Origin: Pomacea canaliculata
Lineage: Eukaryota; Mollusca; Gastropoda; Architaenioglossa; Ampullariidae
Length of the DNA stretch: 64,000 nt
NCBI RefSeq assembly: GCF_003073045.1
Contig: NC_037591.1
Coordinates: 29,228,537-29,292,536 of the forward strand
Direction of reading: 5' to 3'
The notes under the pieces are model-generated. The model ran no database searches. It saw only the letters and a program-made list of their open reading frames with translations, and was not told the DNA's origin. Each line of letters opens with the position of its first letter. Positions within the stretch are counted from its first letter, which is position 1. Positions 24,556-37,236 of the stretch are shown piece after piece. Made by a program: the position numbers and the translations under genes.

Positions 24556-25315
24556 AAAGAGGATACCGAGAGCGGCTACAGTCGGTAAAGTGAAACCGCG
24601 CTGACCCGGATGTATCCGCTGCCATGCCCACCTTCGATGAGTATCTCTTCGGTATCAGTGTTCGAAAAGTATAAAAGCGTGTGCTTTTGCTTGTGTGTGT
24701 GTGTTGCCAGTACACGATCGTCAGAACAAAGGTGCTGAGCGCCTGCATCTAGCGACGTTTACTCGTCTAAGAGAAGGTGGCTTCACTTCAAGTTCTCATG
24801 TAACCACACACGTGTATGGGTAAATAGCTGACTGTACACCGAGACCATGTGCGAAGTTCTCCACTGCTAGTCTCGGCCAGCATTTGATGATCAGGCCTCC
24901 GTGTCATGATTGTAATACGTAACTGTTTTTGTTTGACCAAAATATCTTGGTTCTTAGTAGATTGAAATCTTTGTCTGAACGGCCTACAGCATGAATGATA
25001 GCCGCTCAACACACGCCACTTGTCTTACTTTTTCGATATACCTGCCCACGAAAGCGAAAAAAAAAACTTCCAGAGAAATATTTGACACTTTCACAATGGC
25101 ATCCTTCCACGCAACAGTATAAAATACCTCCTAACTGTTTATTTATTGTTGTTACTCACGCAGAGTTTACTGATATGGCCATCGTCGTCGTTCGCTAAAC
25201 GGAAGCTGTCCTGTCAATAGCCTCGTTCTGGGAGTTACTTGAAAAAATTCATCTAGAAATATTCCAAGGGTTACAGATTGGCGATGTAACAGTGGTCGCT
25301 CTTGGTATCCTCTTT
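24556..25315. mobile_element. 760-bp DNA transposon with AAAGAGGATACC termini
   Basis: The insert in P2 intron 4 begins AAAGAGGATACCGAGAGCGG and its reverse-complemented right end reads AAAGAGGATACCAAGAGCGA, an imperfect inverted repeat of about 22 bp. P1 and P3 intron 4 lack it and run directly from GCGGTTAGTTT to ATATGCTCCAGGG. GTTTTAG on the left and GTTTGAG on the right may be a mutated target duplication. No transposase frame is seen. Superfamily not assigned. Confidence 0.75.
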
Positions 25316-26028
25316 GGTTTGAGCTATGCTCCAGGGTTATCAAAGTTTAACTCAATAAAATTTATAAAATGATCTCAAACAGTGACGTTTGAATGCAGGT
25401 ACAAGTATCTACATGTCTAGGTTGTTCACATCGTACTTTGTAATATATGAAGCTCGACCAACGCAGCATGCTGGTTCATTCTCAATGTGCTACTCAGAAA
25501 GATGGTGATATGACTGTTGGTTCTCTGACTTTCGACAGCAAACACATCATACACCTTTGTTGTTTTCGTTGTTTATATCTCACTTGCAACCTTTGTATAA
25601 TTTAGGGTGTTCTACGGTATCTTTCAGGGTGTATCGACTCCCTGCGTTTTCTCCATCATGGGCAGGAGGGCTCCGAAACTGGAGAGGAGCAAACTAATGT
25701 CATTCTGCATCACCGGTGAAATAAAAATAGTTGTTTTGTACTAATTACAGTTAGTGTTGCTATTTAAGTAAACAGCAGTCGTGTCTGGTTCCATCAGCAA
25801 TAGAACAATTTGTAAATGTGTGTGTGTGTCTTAAGTAAGGTGGGGCAGGAGGAGAAGATTGTTTCCTAATTAACTTGTTCGTCTGTACTAAAGGATTTCC
25901 AGCTGGAAATATTCTGACCTTTTCGCTGTCCGCCCTTCTGTGTGTTTATGGGTTTGACAACGGCTGTCTGGTAGTAAACACTTCTGTCTATATTTCATAC
26001 TTAGAAAGCTAGCAGATAACTGAAATAG

Positions 26029-26176
26029 CGGTGTGTGCGTGTGTGTGGTTGTGTTTTTTTTTCCAAATACATATATTTTGGAAACAGGGCACAGCTCCCA
26101 TCTAAATTGCCCGTTGGAATTAATAAAGTCGGTTGTTATTGTTATTGTTATTGTTATTGTTATTGTTATTGTTATT
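26029..26176 (+). mobile_element. Short retroposed fragment with (TTATTG)n tail
   Basis: The 148-bp insert in P2 intron 6 is absent from P1 and P3 and flanked by GAAATAG (26022-26028 and 26177-26183). It ends in TAATAAAGTCGG followed by about eight TTATTG units. A AATTGCCC...TTAATAAAGT end with a microsatellite tail is typical of CR1/L2-type LINEs and the SINEs that share their tails. Confidence 0.65.
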
Positions 26177-27002
26177 GAAATAGGTTCATGAGATGGAGAC
26201 GTAGTCATCTTTCTCTACATTATTTAAAATCCAAGAAATACTGTAAATCTATTTCGGCTCCTTGTAAAAAAGTATTTTGATTTTCTAAATGATTGTTATT
26301 GATGGAGAAATCTAGAATAACTGTTATATAATGTAGGTGTAGGGAACCTAGTGTGGGTCGTGGTGTGGTGTATAGTGACGGCCGACACACCAGCTCAACA
26401 CAAGAGGATCAGCGAGGTGGAGAGGAACTACATACAGAGTTCCATTGGTGACACCCTGGAGAAAAAGGTAGGTACTCCCCTGGTTATTGTCAAATGTTCG
26501 CGCGATGATTTTTAATAATTCTTAAATGATGATGATGTTATATACATCTGACGCTTGAAGTGTGACTCACGGGGGAGGGGAGGGCGTGAAGGAAGAGGCC
26601 AGTGCTATTCTCGGAATCACAAACAGACCGGGAGAACGGATTACACTTGTACTGCTAGACGTAGATGTAGAATTGTTTATTTCTGTGTAATATATATATA
26701 TTGTGTTTTTATTCCTTTTAGGAAACTTTGCCAACGCCATGGAGAGCTATTTTTACATCAGCTCCTTTCTGGGCGTGTGTTGTTGCTCATGTATCTAGTA
26801 TATACACTGTATATACACTACAGACATCACTTCCTGCTTTTATGAAGGAGTCATTAAAATTTGATATCAAACAGGTATAGTCTGCATTTCTGAAAAAAGT
26901 AAACTCACTGGGGCTTACAGAACAAATGATAAATGTAGTTCACATAAGCAATGACTTACAATTACGACTAATGTATCTTTGTGTGGTGTGTGTGTTCAGA
27001 AA

Positions 27003-27357
27003 CAGTGGCGTAGGAACCAGGGGGGCAGCGGGGGCAGCCGCCCCCCCCCCCCAAGGAAAATACAGGGGGGGGGGGCAGGAATATCCTTTTGCCCCCCTAA
27101 TATTTGAGACGTAATTCCTCACAAAGAGCAAAGAACTGAAGAAAGGTAGGGGGACGTAGAGAGGAGACGGTCATCACCGTCACAAAAGCGGGCCCTGAGG
27201 CAAGTGGAGGCTCTAACACCTCAGACGATCAGATCGTGCGTGCGTGCAGTACCCCCCCCCCCACACCATCCTTTTATACGAAATGTGCGAGTGCGAACGC
27301 CGTTCACTGTCAGCAGGGAGTTTGCCCCCCAACGCCGAACATCTTCCTACGCCACTG
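27003..27357. mobile_element. 355-bp element with CAGTGGCGTAGGAA ends
   Basis: The element begins CAGTGGCGTAGGAA and ends TTCCTACGCCACTG, perfect inverted repeats of 14 bp. AGAAA flanks both sides (26998-27002 and 27358-27362). The interior contains long runs of C and G and no gene. It sits in P2 intron 8 and is absent from P1 and P3. Termini of this type occur in several DNA transposon superfamilies, so the class is left open. Confidence 0.75.
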
Positions 27358-28082
27358 AGAAATTACTGTTTGGTTGATGAACACTTTTGTTTTGAAATCC
27401 AGGTTTGAAGAGTATGTGTATTTAAACTGTTACTTTCAGAACGGAGTTCTATCGGCCTTGCCCTATTTGTGTGAAGCAGTGATGTGTGCCCTGTCGGGGC
27501 AAGTGGCGGACACGTTGAGAAACAGGGGCGTCCTCAGCACCAAGAACACCAGAAAGCTCTTCTATTTTGTGGGTATGGTCATATCTCTGACTTCTTATAT
27601 TGTAAGGCTGAGTAGAGCTGATTATTGAGAAAATCACAGACTTACAATCTAGTGAAATCAAAAGTAAGTCAAAAGAAGTTAGGGGTTTATAAAAATTGCA
27701 CTTATGAGGCTTTGTGGCCAGTTGGTCAGCAAGCAGGGTATTTTAAAAAAAGTTACTGGAGCTTTATATGGGAGCCTGATACACCAGAAGATGTCATAAA
27801 GTTAAGTCGTTGACTTAATGAACTACTTAATTTCTCTCCCCTTAGGGTGAATAACATGGGTCAACAAATGTTTATAAAAGTCATGTTACTGAAATATCAG
27901 CCATTTCTTATCAATTTTATGTGCTTAACACGAATATAAAAATCAAAGAGCAAAATTTGCAAGAGCATTGGATTCTGAAATAATTATTGTGTACATGACA
28001 AATACACGCTAATAGTAACTGACCTCTGGTTAATACCTGTACAAAATCAAGTCATAGACTACGTCTCAGATTTCTTTGCCTG

Positions 28083-28313
28083 TCAATTGTACAGATGTTT
28101 GTTAGCATCTCTAGGGATGTGTCCAGCAGTAGTCAGCCAGCATGGTAGTGAACAATTGTACCTGGAATCTTTTTTCATTGTTGCGATATCTTGATGAAAA
28201 TGCTCACCATATTCATCACTATTCATACCACAGTTGTCAGGAAATAAATCCAGATGGAAATGAAGGAAGTGGACCTTCAGAAACATATCGCAGCCACGAC
28301 TGTGATAGTACAT
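28083..28313 (-). pseudogene. Antisense repeat-derived ORF relic in P2 intron 9
   Basis: A 76-codon minus-strand frame contains HFHLDLFPDNCGMNSDEYGE followed by HFHQDIATMKK. It is the least broken copy of the relic also seen in P1 and P3 intron 9. It must predate the duplication of the three genes. Family not identified; a transposon-derived ORF is my best guess. Confidence 0.45.
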
Positions 28314-28814
28314 CAGCTACTAGTTCTTTGTAGTTCTCTGCCCTTACATTCCAGAGAAATTTTATAGACACTAGGTTATCCCACTCACATAAGAAACACA
28401 CGTATTTTATATATTCTTTCTGGAGTCTCTCTAAAATGGCAACTATCTTGAAATCACCACAGAGGTATCATCTGTACTTATGCTTAATAAAATTCAGCAG
28501 CTGCTTTAGTTATCGTAGTCTTTCATGTGGACATTGTGCGTTACTGGGACAGATGAAAGATAGTTTCCATGGTACAAAGGCAAACTTTTAAGACTCAGGT
28601 TAGATATGAAAGAATTGTAACATCTTCTTTCAGAAAACTTCATCCTTGGAGTCTTGAACCTAGCAATTTTGCCTTGCTCTTGGATAAGTCCAAATTACAA
28701 ACCTGGTCATTCAGTTCTTCCTGAGAAAATCTGGATCACTGCGTACTGACTGTCCAGAAGGAGAATCGGTCGGCTCACCTTCATCCTCATCAGCTTAAAC
28801 AAGAGAATATTCTT

Positions 28815-28913
28815 CCATCTTGAACCGGGAAGGGGGTGAACTCAACACAGAATAGACAGTGCACTAGGTACAAACCCGGACTTCGACCGGTTTGATTAGG
28901 GCATGGAATCGGA
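28815..28913. repeat. Dispersed block starting CATCTTGAACCGGGAAGG
   Basis: Similar blocks occur at 33444-33530 and 45767-45880, all with GAACCGGGAAGGG, GACCGGTTTGA(T/G)TAGGGCA and AATCGGAA. It lies in P2 intron 9. It may be a piece of an unnamed repeat; no coding potential is visible. Confidence 0.5.
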
Positions 28914-30573
28914 AGTCCTTGACCATATGAAGCTGGTCTCAATACAGACGGAAGGCTGGGGTAGACTATTCTCGACCTTTTTTGCTTAGTTATTCCGCCG
29001 GAAAGAGGAGGAACCAAGCAAAAGTAACAGTCATTTTTGTGGTTGCTTGGCTCCCTCGACACCATGAGCTACAAACGGCATTAATGTTCTTTTGCCATTC
29101 AACTACGTGTCAAAACTGTGTTGCACGCGTAGCACAGCATATTTCCAAGGTCCTAAGTTTTTCGTGGTTGACAAATAAAGTGCCTTCTACACTTAAGAAG
29201 TGATTTTTTTTCTGGTTGGCAAATGCCACTTCCTAACAAACTTGTCAAAAATTTGTCCGCGGTATTAACTCACTTTACTTTATTGTGTTCTGTATTGTAA
29301 GTAAATAGATACAACAATGACAGTATTATGTAGCAGTAGCTCAAAGTGTATCCTACAAAGTCTGAAATATTGGAAATGTAAATGACTCACCCGTCTGACT
29401 GGTCTATATATAGTACACTGCTGACGTGAACTTACTTCAGCAGCCACCTAGTACTGCATTGCACCAGAAAATGACGCAATAAACTCTTAATGACGTGTGC
29501 ATGACGGTATTATGCGATATGATGTAATAATAATAGTAATAACTTTTATTTATACCACTTTACATAACTATCAATGGGAATTACAAAAAAAATTTCATTA
29601 TTTTAAAATATGACCTAATTTTAGGCTTATTTATGATGTTACAGTCCTACTGGGTACATTTACACGGGGAAACATAGACAATGAACATGAAATACCTTCA
29701 AAACGAGAGCCAGTAAAACTGTTTCATTGTCACATGACCAGTGTAAGCGATACAACACTTCACATTTAGAAATCTGACAAACGTAGTTGTAGTCCTGAAC
29801 ATAGAAGTCGATTGTAAAAAAAATATTAATTGACCGCAGTGAGATTTTCAAGTTTGAGATACTCATGACACAGCTTCGTCACCTAGGCTATGTTCCGTCA
29901 CACAGGTATCCAGCTTGAAAGTGGTTTGAACCAAGATAAATACCCGTACACGTCACATTAGACTTTGTTATAACTAACCAACGTTCCATTCTCCGAGATT
30001 ATGAAGGTCAAAGTTGCGCAAGACACACGGTGAATGCGATGTTATGTTCTGATGACATCCTAATTTGGTTACATCTGATGCGCGTCATTCTTTAAGCTAT
30101 AAAGCCTAATCTCTATCTTATCTTCCATTTATTTTTGTGTATAACAAGACATACTGGGGTGACGTCTGCCATTTCGAACACGGCTGCCACTGCATCTGGC
30201 ATGGTCGCTCCGCTGGTGGTTGGAGCCCTGACGCCAAAAGTGAGTAAACTGCAAGAAGTATTTTTCCCGGACATGACCAGTGTTATTAGTCGTTGCTTCA
30301 ACATTTTTTTTTTAGTGTCATCTCATTCTACATCTTTATTGTATAATTACCAATCTTTTTCTGTGAACCCAAATTCAGAGAACAGCTGAAGAATGGCGTC
30401 ACGTGTTCTACGTCTGTGCCTCCATTTACGTTGCGGCAGCGATGGTGTACGGCGTCTTTGCGGAGGGAGAGTTACAGAGCTGGGCAGTTCCCCCGCCTTT
30501 GGACGACACTGTAAAAGGAGAGAGCGCTAAAGGGGAAGACAACAACGAGAATCACGCTAAAACCTCTTCTTAG

Positions 30574-32879
30574 CAAAAAGGCGTTTCTCTAGGGGACGTC
30601 ACCTTTAAACAACGCCGATCTCCTGTCCCCACAACAGAAGAGCCCCATCATTTAAGAGCCACCTGAACAGAAACTGATTAATTATTTTTTATTTAAAAAT
30701 TTATAAAAGACCTCTTTACACGTTATACAACAAAAAGGAAATCTAATGAACTTTTAACTGAACCTGTTTTGAGCTCTATATAAGAAAAACCTTTACAAAG
30801 TAAGAATTCGCTTACGCTGTGTACAGAAGACCAAATTTGATAAAGTGTTAATAATATTAGTGAAGTAAAGATGCATTGCAGACACAGTCTTTTATTTGCT
30901 GATTTTCTTCAAAACACTCGTAAGACCACACAATCTCACATTTAGCCAAATACAACGATTAAAGAAATAAATATACAATAGATGTATAGAACTTGAAGTT
31001 TCTCTGAGTGAGTGGAAATAAAGAGAAAAATAAAGCAGCATTATGTCTTAATCATCAGGTGTGCATCCAATTTTATGTGAATGCTTCTGTTAGTAAAAAA
31101 TAAATTACTTAATCTTCTTGCATACATCAATAGAAATTGGCAATGGAGAACATGTTTTAAGTGTTAGTATCTGACATACAGCCTTGTTCGTTATAAACGT
31201 CTTTTACTTGTATTTATGATGTGCCACAGCTTCTCTCTGTGAAGTTTGATTTTCATTTGTTGTGTCATCTTGCATGCAATGTTCAACTCACTTGCCTTCA
31301 CGTGACTGGGAATATTTACTCCATCTGTCATTCTCAATGAGTGCAAAAGGGGTGGTGTGAGAATTACTCTTTAGTTGATGGACATATTTCTTCATATTTT
31401 CTAAGCGGCAAACCTTTTGTAATGGAAATAACTTGTTGGCTACATAAATAGATGAAAAACTTTATTGAATAAAAATCAGTCAACAAACAAATATTATAAT
31501 AGTAATGGATGTAACACTAATTCACTAACACAAAAATACTATTTATTTAATAGTCATTCGTTCATTATTTGCTTGTTGTCCACGACATATCCAGTTCGAC
31601 ATTTAGAGATTAAAATGTCTTCTGTAAAAGACTACAAATTACCCGACAGTCACCCGTATAACAAACAAACAGAAGCAGCAGGCAACGTATGACACCATGA
31701 GAAACATATAGGATGATTATAGATAAGAATGGAGCACCCGTAAGTAAGCGAAGTTATCTTAATGATGAAACATTTCTCAAACAGAAAATCGAATCTCGGC
31801 ACAGTTCAAAGAGAAAGGGGCAAAGAATTTCAAGCAGTAGAGTCGCAGAAGTTAAAGGAGCGCCTGATGAATACTCTTCACTGATACGCAAAAAGAAAAT
31901 GAGGACAACAAAACAAACAGAAAGGACCTACTTGAGTAGTAAGGCATCAGTAGCTCAGAAAGGTATGCTGGGCCTAGATCATAAAGACAACAAAAACACA
32001 TTATAGCGATCTGAATGGTATTGAATTTAAGCTCGAATAGCCAGCCAGTGGAGGTGTCGCATGGACTGCTTCTAGCCTACGAAAGACATTACGAGAAACA
32101 TCATTCTGAGCCTTTTCCATTTTGTTACAAGGTTAAACGATATCTTCCTTTCACTCTTCTATCCTTCGATAATTCTTCCATTTTGCGTGATTTCACCCCT
32201 CCCCACCCCATTAAGTTGACGTAAAGGCTTTGTCAAACCATTTGCTTACGTATACATTAGCCTGGATCGCCATTGAAAAAAATATGTTCAATCATATATA
32301 TATATATACATGAATGGGATGCTCATTACAAGTGCAAGGCGTGAACATTTCAATCATTTTGGTTATACAAGGATGTATGTAAGAAGCTAAATTTTACATA
32401 AAAATATATTTATTACCAATATCACTCGATGTATGCATAAAGGCTACCTAAGTAGAAATATTCATTGTGATATCCGACAATATGTGCATAATACTTTTTA
32501 TCTTTTTGCTCATAATAAAGTCGCTACATGTTTATAAGCATATTTTTATCCATCGATCATTTCTACGTTCAAACGATGTGTTTAATTATTTATCAACCAA
32601 TGTACAGTTCATTGATCCATATTTGTGATTGAATGAGTAAAATTGTGTTTGCAAAAATACACTTCTGGAATTTCTGCCTAACTTTTGTAAACGTGTCGTC
32701 AGATCCTACAGACGATCAACAAATAGAAGACAGTATATGATAAACATGTTTAGTTGTGCAAATCTGTCACATTATTAAGTTAAGTCTCGTGTAAGGTGTG
32801 TATGCAGATCCAAGCGAAACTTCGTCAGAATTCTTTTTGTTGTAAGAGTGAAAAACAAGCTCAAATGATAGTGGATTAA
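30574..32879. other. P2 3' flank and spacer before the minus-strand relic
   Basis: The first 800 bases match the 3' flanks of P1 and P3, including AATAAA at 31017-31022. The region 31690-32560 is a duplicate of 10840-11250. A frame at 31713-32006 encodes a very basic 97-residue peptide; I see no homologue and the matching P1 region does not keep the frame. Confidence 0.5.
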
Positions 32880-33970
32880 ATTTCCTTTGGTTGTATGAAG
32901 TGTACGGACAGGTCCACTTTTCCTAAAGAGCTTTTTAAAACGCACTTTATCTGATTCTCTTTCTGTGGCTCTGAAATGCTGCTACTCATCTTTACAAGAC
33001 AGAATATCGGCCTTGTTTGGACTTTGCATTCTGGAAGTACTCCTTTTCATGTCAGGGTAAATTTCTGTGTCTGAATGTGGAGTATGTCCGTGTAGAAAGG
33101 GAAGGAGGGAGGAAGGCTGTATAAGACAATAGTCCTTATACTCCCTTCAGGCTATATAAATAAACTTTGTTATGGAATGGAACATTAGCTGTTATATCCT
33201 CGCTATTTCATCGGAAGAAAGTTTGCAGAGGTCGCCGTTAGAGAGAATAAAGTCTGGGTTACGTGTACGAGTTCTATCTACACTAACTTCCTTTGGGAAC
33301 AAGCACCATTTCTTTTTAGAAACTAAAGATCATTTTATGGTTTCGTTTCTCATCAGAATTTTTATAGACTTGCTAAAAATACAGATTTATGACGAAAAGT
33401 GATCCCATCCTTTTATCCTTCAATCAGTCAATCAACCTCTCCATCCATCTTGAACCGGGAAGGGCATGGATGTGGACCAGTTTGATTAGGGCAGGGTGCA
33501 GCAAACTTCCACAAATCGGAAATGAGTACCTGATTACATACAGGGCTGGATAAAGTAAAACATGCGCGCCAGAGAGGAAGAGAATGCTGGACCCAGAAAA
33601 ATAAATCAGGATATCAAACACTTCATTTGCCAATTAATCTAAGAAGATTCGGGGACGACTTTACCTGTAGCAGTGTGTGTATCTGCTTTGGTGAATTATT
33701 ACGCAGGTGTTTTAGGAGATCAGCAAAGAGAAGAAGGTCTATTTTGTATTTATTTTACAAATATTAGTCACACTTGACCTTGTCCTTGATAATTGCATTG
33801 TAACAAGGTTTAAGACTTGCAAATCATGTTTTAATGTCAAATGTACACCTCCTAGGAGTTTACCTTTTTAAATCTTGAAATTCTACATGTTTCTTGGCCT
33901 AAGAGGCCACCTAGCTCTGTAACTCTCCGCCAACGAAGATGTGGTAAATAATCGCTCCTACAATGTGTGG
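32880..33970 (-). pseudogene. Relic of SLC17 exon 12 upstream of P3, hit by a retrotransposon
   Basis: Minus-strand bases from about 33968 to 33905 read IVGAIIYHIFVGGELQS, clearly the VVGAMVYGIFAEGELQSW block of exon 12. About 850 bases further on, 33060-32880 matches the tail relic at 11273-11464 (TTTCCTTTGGTTGTATGAAG and flanking words). A non-LTR element (33971-34695) has inserted at the upstream end of the exon. The arrangement mirrors the relic before P1 and shows both came from one duplication. Confidence 0.65.
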
Positions 33971-34695
33971 AAACAGCTGGAAACCTTGGCTTGAAGGTCA
34001 GCACAAAGAAAACGAAAAGTATGAGAGTGAACGCCAGAGTCCAAGACAGCATCAAACTAAATGGAGAAGAGATTGAGGAAGTTGACAGTTTCACCTATCT
34101 TGGGTCCAAAATGTCAAACACCGGGGATGCGGAGGTGGAGATTCGAGCCCGACTGGCGAAAGCCAGCCATGCCTTCGCCTCACTCAGGAGCACATGGAAG
34201 GCAAAAAACATCAGCCAGAAGATCAAGCTGAGAATCTTCAAGTCAAATGTGATCAGCACCCTCCTTTACGGATCAGAATCTTGGAAGATGACCAAACCAT
34301 CAGTAACAGGCTTGACGTCTTTCCAAAACAGATGCCTCAGGCGCCTACTTAACATCTTTTGGGCCAAACACCATCACCAACGAAGAACTCCACCGAAGAA
34401 CTGAAACCGAGTCCATCACCACGCAGGTTCAACGAAGGCGTTGGCGATGGATTGGACATGTGCTCCGCCAGCAAACAGCAGACCTCTCCACAGTCGCCCT
34501 ACGATGGACTCCAGACGGCCGAAGAAAACGAGGCCGCCCAAAGGAAACTTGGAGAAGAACAGTGGAAAGGGAGATGAAAGGAAAGGGCTGGACATGGGGT
34601 CACCTAGAGCGGGTTTCAGCCGATCGACATCGGTGGCGGACTCTGGTTGAGGCCTTATGTGCAACCTGATGCACGAAGAGGAATAGATAGATAGA
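33971..34695 (+). mobile_element. 5'-truncated non-LTR retrotransposon with (GATA)n end
   Basis: The 725-bp element is flanked by perfect 12-bp copies of TACAATGTGTGG (33959-33970 and 34696-34707). It encodes only the thumb and C-terminal part of a reverse transcriptase: LGLKVSTKKTKSM, EEVDSFTYLGSKMSN, LRIFKSNVISTLLYGSESW, CLRRLLNIFW, then after one extra G in a GGG run near 34360, RWRWIGHVLRQQ and GRRKRGRPKETWRR, ending with a stop at 34667-34669. The 3' end is a short GATA repeat. It is related in domain layout to the element at 17237 but clearly a different family member. Confidence 0.85.
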
Positions 34696-34707
34696 TACAA
34701 TGTGTGG

Positions 34708-37236
34708 AGTAGCTACCCGAGGCTTAAGTCTTTGTTCAGCTTCTTCACTCTATCTGTTGGAATACACCGGGATGGTTTAACTCCAAGTGAAGTGTATCAG
34801 CCAGACAAGACTTCACTACTGAGAATATATTTCTAGAAATATGCATTTTACGTTTATGTCCATTGTGTATGAAAGTGAAAAAGGAAGACAGAGCGATAGA
34901 AGAAAGAGAGGGGGGAATAACAATAAAACAGTAAGAATCACAGGCATCCAACTTTTTACCATAGAGATGTTTCTCTGAAGACCTTCACTGCTAACAGGGC
35001 AATCTGCTGTTCCCTAGAAAGACCTGCAACATGTGTTTAGAGCCTCAGAAACATCTTGAACACATTCTCACTTTATACAACAAAAACGAATTTGTTCAAC
35101 GTTGACCTGGTGGTGTTTACACGTGAATTGTGTGAAAGCTTATAATGGGAATGTTCGTATGGGTGGGTTATTTGGTGCAAGTGTTTGAAGAAACCTTAAA
35201 GAATGGACGAGTGGCTCGATAAATGGATGAACTGGGTAATATTTAGCTTTATTTGTAAATTTATAGCCAGATAACAAAAGGAGACAGCATTACACATAGA
35301 AAGCTAAAAGAAAGTTTGTTCCTTCTGACAGTGTTTTTGGGAATCCCAATCTGGCAGTGGTGTTACTGCTGTGTCTGTGCCTTTCTATGCGCAGTTTTAG
35401 TTCGATTACAATAATTAAACGATTTTAACCTGAGGTTTTACTACAGTAAAATAAGTTGGCCTTACTACAAGGTTACTTGAAAGTTTATCCTATATAACTT
35501 GTAAACTCCCCATGTTTACTCACCGTCATAAACATTTGAAAACTGCTTAATGACAGTGTAAACAGTGAGAAATAAATCATTAATATGTTTAAATCGACAG
35601 AAACACCTTTACTTCCACCTGAATGCTTTAAATAAAACAAATTACTTTTACGTAAGTGTGGGTATAAATTGGCACCTATATCTATTTTAAGTGTTTGACA
35701 TCATACAGACAACTACATATAATAAAAACGTTTTTAACTAGAATTCAAAATGTGCCACATCACGAAACTACTTTTTTGGATCAGTGTCCTGCATAATCGT
35801 CTTTTCTGTGTATCATCACTGTTACATTACATTCTACGTGTGACTAGAAGAGATTAGTCGCGGTTTGCTTTTGTTCTTTCAAGGCTGTAACCTGGCTGCC
35901 CAACAACATGCTGTGTATGTAGAAACCTTGATTACCCTGGGGATGAACCTACCCAAGTTGTCATTTGTAAGTACGGGCTAAAATGACGATTTCATGGTCT
36001 TTGAACCCTGAAGTAACCCTGTCCAATCCTGCCTGCAGGGCTCCTCTGTCAAAAACACTAGTTTTACGGGTAAATTTGACCGAGATCGTGCTTGATTAAA
36101 TTCAAGTAAAGCAAACACAGAACTTCTCCGAAACTTATAAAAGTAACTGTAGAAACTGAGGTAAAGTTAAGCAAACTCTGTTTTACTGAATACATTATCT
36201 GAGAGTAAAGGATACCTTATACAAAAAAAAACTGACCATCAATATCGGCATAGAATCGTATTTTGCGTTGGCCGTTTTATGGCTGTTTCTGCAAAACAAA
36301 TGATAGTTTGATGTCTAATATTTTTACTAAAAGAACCATTTAGGTAAGAGTAAAAACAAATTGATGTTTCACATATTCTTATTGCCTTTTCTTATTTTTC
36401 ACATAATTTTGATTTTAGACATCGTCATTACCAAACTTACTGCACAAATTAGTAGCCCTACTGGATGAAGATAAAGAACTCAGGAGTTAACAGAAGAGTG
36501 TTCTTGATATGAAAATGTTCTCGTCAAGAGGTGTGTCTACCGCCAGGACTTAAAAACGTAGGATGATATACATTTTAAGAAGCTACTTGAATGACCTCAG
36601 GTCTCTCTATTTTCAATCTGTTGGCAGACATACAGGATTTCACAGAGTTTAGTTTTTGTTGTGCGGTGGGTGGTGTAGACTTGCTGGAGCTGAGAATGGA
36701 GGCCAGACGCTAGCAGATGTGTGTCACCAACATACATGTAATATTACGAGACCAAGTAGCTGGGTGTACAAGAAAATAAAACAGCCCAGAAAATAAAGCC
36801 ATGAAGCACCGCATGCTTCAGAGTAGTTGGCGAAGATGGGATCTTTCAAACTGGCAATTAGTCAGGTAGGACAGGAACCAGTTCAAAAGAGTTCCCCAGA
36901 GACCGGCAGTAACAAGAATTCACTAGAAAACGATGTCGATGACGTGTGTATCACAGATGATAGATTCGGGAACGGTTGTAATTAAATGTATGAGTTCTAT
37001 AAATTTTTTAAATTGGTAGAAACGTCATCTCGGTCCGAAAACTAAAAAATAATTAAAAAAACCCCAAATACGATAATACTTGTGTAAAAGTCATTAAAAG
37101 ACAGTAATTCATATAGACTCATTGCAATTAACAAAACAGATTTTATTTAGTTTTATTTGCTTAGTTTCCTTTAAAGATATGTTTATTTTCATTTTGTGCA
37201 CAATAAGACTAGGACAAAGCTTGTGTCTCTTAACTG
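34708..37236. other. P3 upstream region
   Basis: No gene is recognised. Blocks match the P1 upstream region (11640-13075), for example 35170-35270 and 35760-36070. The stretch 36240-36760 has no match that I can see in the P1 or P2 units and may be an insertion. Confidence 0.5.

Larger units (their letters stand above)
22751..30573 (+). pseudogene. SLC17 (sialin-like) transporter copy P2, exon lost
   Basis: This copy keeps 11 of 12 exons: 22751-22769, 23323-23612, 24037-24098, 24372-24543, 25628-25715, 25894-25970, 26337-26467, 26722-26874, 27440-27572, (exon 10 missing), 30149-30239 and 30379-30573. Exon 6 is 77 bp instead of 96: 19 bases coding for WGSIFYL are gone, which shifts the frame. 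Exon 10 is absent; the flanks that border it in P1 and P3 are joined directly near 29782-29800. Skipping it also breaks frame. Exon 5 has Arg for the first Trp of GRWAPKLE. The C terminus reads WAVPPPLDDTVKGESAK and ends at TAG 30571-30573. Introns carry a 760-bp TIR element, a retroposed fragment and a CAGTGGCGTAG element. Sequence is very close to P1 and P3, so the decay is recent. A truncated product from exons 1-5 is conceivable. Confidence 0.88.
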
